From the NCBI RefSeq assembly GCF_052115025.1, contig NZ_JBFRFW010000014.1, positions 131,133 through 195,132 on the forward strand: 64,000 bases of DNA, in the 5' to 3' direction. Shown here piece by piece: positions 18,765 through 26,476 of this stretch. A model generated the notes under the pieces. The model made no database searches, was not told the origin of the DNA, and worked only from the letters and a program-made list of their open reading frames with translations. Position numbers and translations under genes: made by a program. The stretch is from Bradyrhizobium_A sp052115025. Lineage in GTDB: Bacteria > Pseudomonadota > Alphaproteobacteria > Rhizobiales > Xanthobacteraceae. Numbering within the stretch: the first letter of the stretch is position 1; every line of letters begins with the position of its first letter.

Positions 18765-19969
18765 GTGGCACCGAGGCTGCGGTTGAGGCGCCAGCCGTAG
18801 AAGCTCATGAGCGCGCTGGTGATCAGCGAGATCAAGAGGTAGACGCCCATGGTGATGGCGATGATCTCGATGGCCTGGCCGGTCTGGCTGAGTGTCGTGC
18901 CCGCGAACACCGAGAACAGGTCGGGATAGCCGATGGCGACCGCAAGCGAGGAGTTCTTGGTCAGATTGAGGTACTGGTTGGTCAGCGGCGGCAGGATCAC
19001 CCGCATCGCCTGCGGCACCACGATCAGCCGCAGCGTCGCGCCCCGCGACAGGCCGAGCGAGGCGCCCGCCTCCATCTGGCCCTTGTTGACCGAAAGCACG
19101 CCAGCACGGACGATTTCGGCAATGAAGGCGGCGGTATAGGTCGACAGCGCGACGGTGAGCGCGACGAACTCGGGAATGATGCGCGAGCCGCCGGCGAAGT
19201 TGAAGCCGCGCAGCGCCGGCGTCTCGAAGCTCAGAGGCACGCCGAACACCAGGGCGGCGACGAGCGGCAGCCCGACCAGCGTCCCGACGGCATAGGGCCA
19301 CACCACGAGCCGACGGCCGCGCTGGAACAGCTCGCGCCGGGCATAGACCCGCAACGCGATGGCAATGATGATGGCAACGCCGACCGCGGCCATGACGGGA
19401 CCGAACCCGTCCAGCGGGACCGGCCGCGGCACCACGAAGCCGCGGTTGTTGAGGAAGATGCTGCCGAACAACGACAGGCTCTGCCGCGGACTTGGCAGCG
19501 CTGCCAGTACCGCGAGATACCAGAACAGGATCTGGAACAGCAGCGGCAGGTTGCGCACTAGCTCGACATAGCCGCCGGCAAGGCGCGACACCAGCCAGTT
19601 CGGCGACAGCCGCCCGAGGCCGACCATGAAGCCGATCAGGGTCGCGAAGAAAATCCCGATCACCGACACCACCAGGGTGTTCAGCAGGCCGACCACGAAC
19701 ACCCGGGCGTAGGTGTTGGATTCGGTGAAGGGGATCAGCGCCTGGCTGACGGCGAAGCCTGCGGTATTGGACAGGAAGCCGAAGCCGGATGCGATGTGCT
19801 GCGCCTGCAGGTTGGCACGGGCGTTGGCGACGATCTCGTAGCCGATCCACGCCAGCGCTGCGACCAGCAGCAGCTGGAGCGCAAGGCCGCTCCAGCCGGC
19901 GCGGCCGCCAAGCGCGCGTCGCAGCTTCTGCAGGAGCTGCGACGGCGGCGGGCGGGCATCGATCGCCAT
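18761..19969 (-). CDS. aapQ: General L-amino acid ABC transporter permease
   Basis: A 402-residue inner-membrane permease. It has an N-terminal TM after ALQLLLVAALAWIGYE, the block GGYVELVRNLPLLFQILFW, and the coupling loop VNKGQMEAGASLGLSRGAT near the C-terminus. The length is typical of AapQ (about 400). It overlaps aapM by 4 bases and follows aapJ by 19 bases. With AapM it forms the channel for broad-range L-amino acid uptake, and in rhizobia also influences efflux and nitrogen exchange in symbiosis. Confidence 0.92.
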   Translation of the reverse strand: MAIDARPPPSQLLQKLRRALGGRAGWSGLALQLLLVAALAWIGYEIVANARANLQAQHIASGFGFLSNTAGFAVSQALIPFTESNTYARVFVVGLLNTLVVSVIGIFFATLIGFMVGLGRLSPNWLVSRLAGGYVELVRNLPLLFQILFWYLAVLAALPSPRQSLSLFGSIFLNNRGFVVPRPVPLDGFGPVMAAVGVAIIIAIALRVYARRELFQRGRRLVVWPYAVGTLVGLPLVAALVFGVPLSFETPALRGFNFAGGSRIIPEFVALTVALSTYTAAFIAEIVRAGVLSVNKGQMEAGASLGLSRGATLRLIVVPQAMRVILPPLTNQYLNLTKNSSLAVAIGYPDLFSVFAGTTLSQTGQAIEIIAITMGVYLLISLITSALMSFYGWRLNRSLGAT

Positions 19970-19988
19970 GGCGCGGCCCCGCGCCGGA

Positions 19989-21005
19989 TCAGCGGATCGG
20001 CGGCGCGTACTGGATGCCGCCCTGGTTCCACAGCTTGTTCAGGCCGCGGGCGATCTGCAACTTGGAGCCGGCGCCGACATTGCGGTCGAACGTCTCGCCG
20101 TAGTTGCCGACCGCGCGAACGATCCGCGAGAACCAGTCCTTGGTCAGACCGAGCTGCTCACCAAGATTGCCGTCGGTGCCGAACACCCGCTTGAGCTCCG
20201 GCTTGTCGGACTTGGCCATCTCGTCGACGTTCTTCTGGGTGACGCCGAGCTCTTCGGCGTTGAGCAGCGCAAACAGCGTCCACTTGACGATGTCGAACCA
20301 CTGGTCGTCGCCATGACGAACCACCGGGCCGAGCGGCTCCTTGGAGATCACTTCCGGCAGCACGACATGGTCGCTGGGATTGGCGAGCTTGAGGCGCTCG
20401 GCATAGAGCTGCGAGACGTCCGAGGTGAACACGTCGCAGCGCCCTGCCTCATAGGCCTTCACCGTCTCGTCGGCGGTGCCGAACGCGATGATCTCGTACT
20501 TCATGTTGTTGGCCTTGAAGTAATCGGCGACGTTCTGCTCGTTGGTGGTGCCGGTCTGCACACACAGCGACGCGCTGTTGAGTTCCAGCGCCGAATTCAC
20601 CTTGAGCGACTTGCGGACCAGGAAGCCCTGTCCATCATAATAGGTGACGCCGGTGTAGTTGAGGCCGAGCGAGGTATCGCGCGACAGCGTCCAGGTGGAG
20701 TTGCGCGACAGCACGTCGATCTCACCCGACTGCAACGCAGTGAAGCGGTCCTTGGCCGACAGCGGCACGAATTTCACCTTGGTTGCATCGTCGAACACCG
20801 CCGCGGCGATGGCGCGGCAGATATCGACGTCGAGGCCAGTCCAGTTGCCCTTGTCGTCGGGTGCGGAGAAGCCCGGCAGGCCCTGGCTGACGCCGCAGGA
20901 CAGCACGCCGCGGTCCTTCACGGTCTTGAGCGTTTGCGCATCGGCAGCCTGGATCGAGGCGCCGGCCAGCAGGACGAGAGCGGAGACGACGGACAGGCGT
21001 TTCAT
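19989..21005 (-). CDS. aapJ: General L-amino acid ABC transporter substrate-binding protein
   Basis: A 338-residue periplasmic binding protein with a Sec signal peptide (MKRLSVVSALVLLAGASIQA, then ADAQ). SBP family 3 features include VLSCGVSQGLPGFSAPDDKG, WTGLDVDICRAIAAAVF and VKFVPLSAKDRFTALQSGEID. The start at 21005 has AAAGG about 8 bases upstream and directly precedes the signal peptide. It is first gene of the aap operon, so the promoter should lie in 21006-21254. It captures L-amino acids and delivers them to AapQM. Confidence 0.93.
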   Translation of the reverse strand: MKRLSVVSALVLLAGASIQAADAQTLKTVKDRGVLSCGVSQGLPGFSAPDDKGNWTGLDVDICRAIAAAVFDDATKVKFVPLSAKDRFTALQSGEIDVLSRNSTWTLSRDTSLGLNYTGVTYYDGQGFLVRKSLKVNSALELNSASLCVQTGTTNEQNVADYFKANNMKYEIIAFGTADETVKAYEAGRCDVFTSDVSQLYAERLKLANPSDHVVLPEVISKEPLGPVVRHGDDQWFDIVKWTLFALLNAEELGVTQKNVDEMAKSDKPELKRVFGTDGNLGEQLGLTKDWFSRIVRAVGNYGETFDRNVGAGSKLQIARGLNKLWNQGGIQYAPPIR

Positions 21006-21254
21006 GACAAGACCTTTCACAATGACGGCGCATGACTCGACGTCCCGCAGGCGCAAATTCATGCTCCATTTGCGCGGCGGGACGGGATAAACCTTTGCCG
21101 CGCATAACAGAACGGCGGCCCCGGCAGGTCAAGGGGTTGACGACCTCCTTCCCCCGTCCTCTTATCGCCGGCGAACGCTTCGGCCGCGCAGCACGCCTCG
21201 TGCCGCGTGGGCCCGAAAGCTCATTTCCTCCGGATTTTACAGTCGTCTGTCGCC

Positions 21255-22439
21255 ATGGCCGTTTCCAAGGACCACCCCCTCGCCCCTGAGACCGCGCTGA
21301 TCACCTCCGGCCGTGACACCGTGGCGCAGAAGGGCTTCGTCAATCCGCCGGTCGTCCGCGGTTCGACCGTGCTCTATCCAACCGCCGACGACCTGCTGCA
21401 TCATCGCAGCGAATTCTCCTACGGCCGCCATGGCAATCCGACCACGCGGGCGCTGCAGGATGCGCTGGTGACGCTCGAGGGGCCACAGTGCAAGGGCGTT
21501 GGCCTCGCGCCATCGGGACTGGCGGCAATCTCCACCGCGCTGCTGGCGGTCCTCAAGGCCGGTGATCATCTGCTGGTCACCGACAGTATCTATCGCCCGA
21601 CCCGCAGTTTTTGTGACAGCCTGCTGACACGCTACGGCATCGAGACCACCTATTTCGATCCGCTGATCGGCGAGCGGATCGAGACGCTGTTTCGGCCCAA
21701 CACCCGCGCCGTGATGGTGGAAGCCCCCGGCTCGCAGTCGTTCGAGATGCCTGATATTCCGGCGATCGCCGCGCTGGCGCACGCGCGCGGCGCACTGGTG
21801 ATCGACGACAACACCTGGGCGACGGCGCTGTTTCATCGTTCGCTCGACCAGGGCGTCGACATCAGCGTCCAGGCCGCGACCAAATATATCGGCGGGCACT
21901 CCGACATCATGTTCGGCACCATCGCGGCCAACGCCACGGCGTGGCCGCTGGTCACCGAGGCGATCCGCCTGCTCGGCGTCTGCGTCGGCCCGGACGACGT
22001 GTTCCTGGCGCTGCGCGGGCTGCGGACGCTGGCGGTGCGTCTGGCTCATCATCAGCAGGCCGGCCTCGAGATGGCGCGCTGGCTTGCCGAGCGCCCCGAG
22101 GTCGCGCGCGTGCTGCATCCGGGGCTCGAGAGCGATCCGGGGCACGCGATCTGGAAGCGGGACTTCACCGGTGCGAGCGGCCTGTTCAGCGTCGTGCTCA
22201 AGCCGGCGCCGCAGGCGGCCGTCAACGCCCTGCTCGACACGATCGAGCTGTTCGGAATGGGCTTTTCGTGGGGCGGGTTCGAGAGCCTGGTGATCCCGTT
22301 CGACTGCGCGTCCTACCGCACCGCGACCAGCTGGGCGCCGGGTGGGCCGACGCTGCGCTTCCACATCGGCCTCGAGCAGACCGACGACCTGAAGGCCGAC
22401 CTCGAGCGCGGCTTTGCCGCCTTCAACGCGGCGATCTAG
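21255..22439 (+). CDS. metC: Cystathionine beta-lyase
   Basis: A 394-residue Cys/Met-metabolism PLP enzyme. Lys210 in QAATKYIGGHSD is the PLP lysine, and FSYGRHGNPTTRALQDAL and VIDDNTWATALFHRSLDQG are the MetC-type blocks. The Trp in the DDNTWAT segment favours cystathionine beta-lyase over gamma-synthase. It converts cystathionine to homocysteine in the cytoplasm. Divergent from aapJ. Its TAG stop lies in the first bases of a palindromic repeat. I saw no SAM-responsive riboswitch upstream. Confidence 0.87.
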   Translation: MAVSKDHPLAPETALITSGRDTVAQKGFVNPPVVRGSTVLYPTADDLLHHRSEFSYGRHGNPTTRALQDALVTLEGPQCKGVGLAPSGLAAISTALLAVLKAGDHLLVTDSIYRPTRSFCDSLLTRYGIETTYFDPLIGERIETLFRPNTRAVMVEAPGSQSFEMPDIPAIAALAHARGALVIDDNTWATALFHRSLDQGVDISVQAATKYIGGHSDIMFGTIAANATAWPLVTEAIRLLGVCVGPDDVFLALRGLRTLAVRLAHHQQAGLEMARWLAERPEVARVLHPGLESDPGHAIWKRDFTGASGLFSVVLKPAPQAAVNALLDTIELFGMGFSWGGFESLVIPFDCASYRTATSWAPGGPTLRFHIGLEQTDDLKADLERGFAAFNAAI

Positions 22440-22594
22440 TGTCCCGGTTCGCAAGTTCGCTGCATTTGCAGCAACCTTAGTACGAACTTGCAAACCGATC
22501 AGGACACTAAAATCTAGCTGGTGTCCTTATCGAATCCGAAGTTCGCGAAAGAGCTAGCCGCGAAATCGTGCAAGCTGCGGCTTCGGGACACTAG
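22437..22594. repeat. Two palindromic elements with TAGTGTCC ends between convergent genes
   Basis: The first element spans 22437-22509. Ends TAGTGTCC and GGACACTA are inverted, and the inner arms CGGTTCGCAAGTTCG and CGAACTTGCAAACCG pair at 14 of 15 positions around a small hairpin CTGCATTTGCAG. The second (about 22514-22594) is less perfect, with GTGTCC and GGGACACTAG ends. The metC stop (22437-22439) and the stop of the LAB_N gene (22591-22593) are both the TAG of TAGTGTCC. Likely a dispersed small palindrome acting as a bidirectional terminator. Confidence 0.7.
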
Positions 22595-22944
22595 CCTTTG
22601 GCGGCGGGCGTCGTCTCCTCGGCCGCCGTCTGTCGGCCGTAGAACATGATGAAGTAGAGATTGCGAGCGTAGACCACGAGGCCGAGCGCCTGGCCCGCGA
22701 TGAACACAGGGTCGCGGCGATAGAGCGCGTAGACCAGCAGCAGGACGCCGCCGCCGACCGAGAAGAACCAGAACGCGGACGGCACCACGCTCTTGCGCGC
22801 GCGCTCGGAAGCGATCCACTGCACCACAAAGCGCATGGTGAACAGCGCCTGCGCGACGAAGCCGAGCACCACCCAGCCGTCGAAGTTCATGACGAACACA
22901 TCATGCAGGTAGGCGCCGAGCCTGCTCAGGATATCAGCCGACAT
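22591..22944 (-). CDS. LAB_N (lipid-A-disaccharide synthase N-terminal-like) small membrane protein
   Basis: A 117-residue protein with three hydrophobic segments (about residues 25-42, 57-76 and 80-100). Family blocks are VVQWIASERARKSVVPSAFW and YARNLYFIMFYG. Stand-alone LAB_N proteins sit next to DPM1-type glycosyltransferases and ArnT-like enzymes. In Rhizobium such a protein is implicated in making the polyprenyl-phosphate-sugar donor for lipid A/core decoration. Here it overlaps the glycosyltransferase by 11 bases, so they are co-translated. A partner role in lipid-linked sugar synthesis is the best inference. Confidence 0.82.
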   Translation of the reverse strand: MSADILSRLGAYLHDVFVMNFDGWVVLGFVAQALFTMRFVVQWIASERARKSVVPSAFWFFSVGGGVLLLVYALYRRDPVFIAGQALGLVVYARNLYFIMFYGRQTAAEETTPAAKG

Positions 22945-23701
22945 GGGAAGTCACCTCGGTTGCGACCGGCGTGGATTTCTTGCGCCGGATCAGCCACCAC
23001 ACCCCCGCGAGGTCCATGATGCCGACCCAGAGCCGGTCGAAGAAGCCATAGTTGGAAACGCCAGCGTGGCGCGGACGATCGATCACGTCGACATAGGCGA
23101 TCTCGAATCCTTCGCGCCGCACCAGCGCCGGCAGGAAACGGTGCAGGCCATCGAAATACGGCAGCGAGAGGAATACGTCGCGGCGGAATGCCTTGAGGCC
23201 GCAGCCGGTGTCGCGGGTGCCGTCACGCAGCACGGTCTTGCGGACCGCGTTGGCGACACGGGACTGGAATTTCTTGAAGCCGGTATCCTTGCGGCCGACA
23301 CGCTGGCCGGCGACGAGGCCGAGGCGCTCTCCGCCCTCCTCCAGCCGCCCGATGAGGTCGCGCAGGAACTGGGGATTGTTCTGCCCGTCGCCGTCGAGGG
23401 TCGCGACGATGCCGCCCCGCGCGAAGCGCACGCCGGTGCGAACGGCCGACGACTGCCCGGCCGATTGGGCGTGGCGGACCTGGCGCAGCTCCGGCCGGCT
23501 CCGCATCAGCTCCGCAAGACGCGCGGCGGTGGCATCGGTCGAGCCGTCGTTCACATAGATGATCTCGTAGGCCCAGCGCCCGTCCAGCGCGGCTACGATC
23601 TCGGTCACCAGCGGAGCGATGTTGTCCTGCTCGTTGCGGACCGGCACGACAATCGACACCGCAGGAACCGGACGGACGGCATCGGGAGACATGGTGTTCA
23701 T
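22934..23701 (-). CDS. DPM1/ArnC-like glycosyltransferase family 2
   Basis: A GT2 enzyme of about 255 residues. VSIVVPVRNEQDNI opens the GT-A fold, YVNDGSTD binds nucleotide-sugar, LDGDGQNNP is the metal-binding DxD, and DTGCGLKAFRRDVF plus GLHRFLPALV are DPM1-type blocks. It should transfer a sugar from a nucleotide donor to polyprenyl phosphate at the cytoplasmic membrane face. Unlike ArnC it lacks two clear C-terminal TM helices, having only one weak hydrophobic stretch; the LAB_N partner may supply the membrane anchor. The start at 23701 (MNTMSPD) is preferred over 23785 because the longer N-terminus does not resemble the family. Confidence 0.85.
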   Translation of the reverse strand: MNTMSPDAVRPVPAVSIVVPVRNEQDNIAPLVTEIVAALDGRWAYEIIYVNDGSTDATAARLAELMRSRPELRQVRHAQSAGQSSAVRTGVRFARGGIVATLDGDGQNNPQFLRDLIGRLEEGGERLGLVAGQRVGRKDTGFKKFQSRVANAVRKTVLRDGTRDTGCGLKAFRRDVFLSLPYFDGLHRFLPALVRREGFEIAYVDVIDRPRHAGVSNYGFFDRLWVGIMDLAGVWWLIRRKKSTPVATEVTSHVG

Positions 23702-23842
23702 CGTTCTATCAATCCGCCGGATACAGCCGTTGCGCGGCCGATCGCGAAGCGACTGCCGGTATACTGGAAACTTCTTTTCGTCCAATAGTTTGCAGGCTTT
23801 TGGCCCGTCAGGGCCAAGAGCGCTCGCGGACGCGGACGCTTC

Positions 23843-24676
23843 TTATGAGGCCGCGGGCCCCACGGCAACCCCCCTCAGGGCGGCAATCGACGGTCCAGGC
23901 AACGGCTCGACCCGGCCATCGGCCGCAATCACGAAGCCGAGCCGGCGGGCCGCGAACCACTGCCGCACGGCCATGGCGCCAATCACTCCGACCACGCCAC
24001 CTGCCACCACGTCGCTCGGATGGTGGGCGAGCAGCACGATACGGCTGAGAATGATCAGCACGGCATAGGTCATCATGACGAACCGCGTCCTCGGCCATAC
24101 CGCCGCCACGGCAAACGCCAGCGAGAACGCGGTGATGGCATGGGCAGACGGCAGACTCGCGAACTGCGGCGACCAGGTCAGCGGTGAGAAGTTGAAGGCG
24201 TTGGCCGCGCCACCGACGAATGGACGGCCGCGGCCGATAAGGCCCTTGAGCACCTCGCCCACGAGGTTCGGGATCGCTACGGCAAGGAAAATGAACGACA
24301 ACCGTACGCCGAGCGCGGCCCACTGCGCCCGTCGCACGCCCGACAACGCCGGTGCCACGATGACCGTCAGCAGCGCCAGCGCGCCGCAGGCCCACAGCAC
24401 GTATTCCGATTTGCCGAAATCGGTGATGAAGCGGGCCGGCCACAGCTGCGGGGCGCCGCGTACAGGCATCGCGCTGATGACCGGTACGTCCAATGTCAGC
24501 ATCAGGATCACGACCAGCGCCGCCGTGCCTGCGATCATTCCCAGGGTCTGGCGCGCCAACCGCCGGCGTCCGAGACTGGCGCGCGGCCGTGCGGGCGCAC
24601 GGACAAGCCGCCCCAGGGAGCGGGCCGTGAAGCCTGCGAGCGCAACCGGATAAGCTTCGCGACCGGCCATGGCCAT
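23843..24676 (-). CDS. PAP2-family phosphatase (LpxE-like membrane phosphatase)
   Basis: A 277-residue integral membrane protein with the three acid-phosphatase motifs: KGLIGRGRP (KxxxxxxRP), SLPSAHA (PSGH-like, Ser-Ala-His) and SRIVLLAHHPSDV (SRxxxxxHxxxD). Five or six hydrophobic helices surround them. Such enzymes dephosphorylate lipid phosphates at the periplasmic face: lipid A 1-phosphate (LpxE), undecaprenyl pyrophosphate or phosphatidylglycerophosphate. Its start lies 1 base from the stop of the ArnT-like gene, so lipid A is the favoured substrate by context. The exact substrate is not determined. Confidence 0.85.
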   Translation of the reverse strand: MAMAGREAYPVALAGFTARSLGRLVRAPARPRASLGRRRLARQTLGMIAGTAALVVILMLTLDVPVISAMPVRGAPQLWPARFITDFGKSEYVLWACGALALLTVIVAPALSGVRRAQWAALGVRLSFIFLAVAIPNLVGEVLKGLIGRGRPFVGGAANAFNFSPLTWSPQFASLPSAHAITAFSLAFAVAAVWPRTRFVMMTYAVLIILSRIVLLAHHPSDVVAGGVVGVIGAMAVRQWFAARRLGFVIAADGRVEPLPGPSIAALRGVAVGPAAS

Positions 24677-24677
24677 C

Positions 24678-26453
24678 TCACTGCGTTCCTTCCGAGCGGA
24701 ACACCGCGATCGAGACCTGGCGGCCCTGTGAGTAATTGTAGCCCTCGATACGCGTCGCCACGTTGTAGCGCAGCCCGATCGCCTCGGCGCGCGCGGCGAA
24801 CGCCCGCTCCTGCCGTGACTCGATCAGCGCGAAACGGCAACTGCCCTGGCCGAGGAAGTCGGCGGCGCCGGAGCCATCGGTCAGCAGCGTCGACGTGCTG
24901 GTCATGAACACGAGACTCGGCTCATGGAAGCCGGCGGCGACCGCCTTCGGGCCGACGCATTCGACATTGCGCAGCGCGCGCGCCAGTTCGACGCTCGGAA
25001 ACAGCGGCGACAGCGACGGCAGCACCACGCCATAGACCACGACGCCGAGAAACCAGGACGCCGCCACCGCGTTGAGCAGCGAGCGGTCCGCCTCGTTGTC
25101 ATCGTAGAGCCACCACGCGAACAACCCGAAGATCATGGCGCCGGCGGCAAACGGCCAGGCCAGGAACGCCGGCTGCAGCGTCAGCGCGATCGACAGCACG
25201 ATCATGGCGACCGAGATGCAGACCGGCACCACGAACCACCAAGACGCGCCGCGCACCACCCAGGGGGTGCGCGACAGCACACGCCGCTCGAGGGCGCCGA
25301 TGATCAGGATGGCGATCGCCGGATACAGCGGCAGCACATAGTGCGGCAGCTTGGTGATGACGATCTCGAACACGATCCAGGACGGCACCAGCCATGCCAG
25401 CAGGAACTGGGCACCCGGCTCGCGCCGCGCCCGCCACACCGCCGGCGCGGCAAGCCCGGCCAGCGCCGAGCCCGGCCAGAAGGTCAGCCAGAACAGCACG
25501 AAATACAGCCCGGGCGGTGCGCCATGCGACTCCTGCGGGCTCGCCAGCTTGTTGAACATGTCGCTGCCGAGCGAGTCGGCGAAGAAGCTGCCGCCTGACT
25601 TCAGCACGATCAGCACGAACCACGGCAGCACCAGCACCAGGACCCACATCAGGCCCCACAGCGGTCGCAACTGCCACAGCCACGCGCCGGTGCGGTCGAG
25701 GATCAAGAGCGCCGCGATGGTCAGCGCCGCGAACATCAGGATCAGCGGGCCCTTGACCAGCAGGCCGACCGCGATCGCGGTCCAGAACACCGCCGGCAAG
25801 GTCCAGGACGGATGAGGCCGGTCCTCGCCGCGCTGCCAGGGCACGTAGATCCGCGCCAGCGCGCCCATCACGGCTACCGAGGCGCACAGCAGCACTGCAT
25901 CGGTCTTGGCCAAGCGCGCCTCGACCCCGACCAGCACACAGCCGCACAGCATCAAGGCCGCCAGCAGCGCTCCGCGGCGGGTGACGAAGGCGAGCGCGGT
26001 CCAGTAGGTCAGCAGCACGGCGCCGATGGCGCCGATTAGCGAGGGAATGCGGAACAGCCAGATGCGGACCTGCGCCCGTGGCAGGCCGAGCTTGGCGGCC
26101 GTCTCCACCGCCGCCGCCTGCAACCAGTAGATGCCGACCGGCTTCTTGTAGCGGACCTCGTCCTGGAACCGGATGTCGACGAAATCGCCGGTCTCGACCA
26201 TCTGCTTGGTGGCCTGGGCGAAGCGCGCTTCGTCACGGTCGATCGGCGGGATGTTGAAGAAGCCAGGCAGGAAGAACAGCAGACCCACCAGGACCAGGAA
26301 GATCGAGGCACGGGCGTGGCTGGTTGCCACCACGTCGATGACGCGTGCAAGTCCGCGCCCGGGATCGACCCGGTTGGTGGGTTCGCGCGGCGCGCCAAAA
26401 CGGGGGCGGTAAAGGGTCTCGGCCATCGGTTTCGCATACGATGAAACCGCCAC
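24678..26453 (-). CDS. ArnT/PMT-type lipid glycosyltransferase
   Basis: A 591-residue polytopic GT-C enzyme. DRDEARFAQATKQMVETGD in the first periplasmic loop holds the conserved acidic catalytic residues, and RYKKPVGIYWLQA matches the ArnT signature. About 12 hydrophobic helices fill residues 50-480, followed by a soluble C-terminal domain. ArnT-type enzymes transfer a sugar from polyprenyl phosphate to lipid A in the periplasm; rhizobial relatives add galacturonic acid. The donor is probably made by the GT2/LAB_N pair downstream. The start is ambiguous between GTG 26453 and ATG 26426. Confidence 0.85.
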   Translation of the reverse strand: MAVSSYAKPMAETLYRPRFGAPREPTNRVDPGRGLARVIDVVATSHARASIFLVLVGLLFFLPGFFNIPPIDRDEARFAQATKQMVETGDFVDIRFQDEVRYKKPVGIYWLQAAAVETAAKLGLPRAQVRIWLFRIPSLIGAIGAVLLTYWTALAFVTRRGALLAALMLCGCVLVGVEARLAKTDAVLLCASVAVMGALARIYVPWQRGEDRPHPSWTLPAVFWTAIAVGLLVKGPLILMFAALTIAALLILDRTGAWLWQLRPLWGLMWVLVLVLPWFVLIVLKSGGSFFADSLGSDMFNKLASPQESHGAPPGLYFVLFWLTFWPGSALAGLAAPAVWRARREPGAQFLLAWLVPSWIVFEIVITKLPHYVLPLYPAIAILIIGALERRVLSRTPWVVRGASWWFVVPVCISVAMIVLSIALTLQPAFLAWPFAAGAMIFGLFAWWLYDDNEADRSLLNAVAASWFLGVVVYGVVLPSLSPLFPSVELARALRNVECVGPKAVAAGFHEPSLVFMTSTSTLLTDGSGAADFLGQGSCRFALIESRQERAFAARAEAIGLRYNVATRIEGYNYSQGRQVSIAVFRSEGTQ

Positions 26454-26476
26454 CCCGACAACAGTTTGAACCCCTG

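Noticed and set aside
21006..21254. SAM-responsive riboswitch before metC (and before the sulfhydrylase at 37913-37969)
   Set aside because: I looked for the SAM-II core motifs common in this class and found none convincing in either leader.
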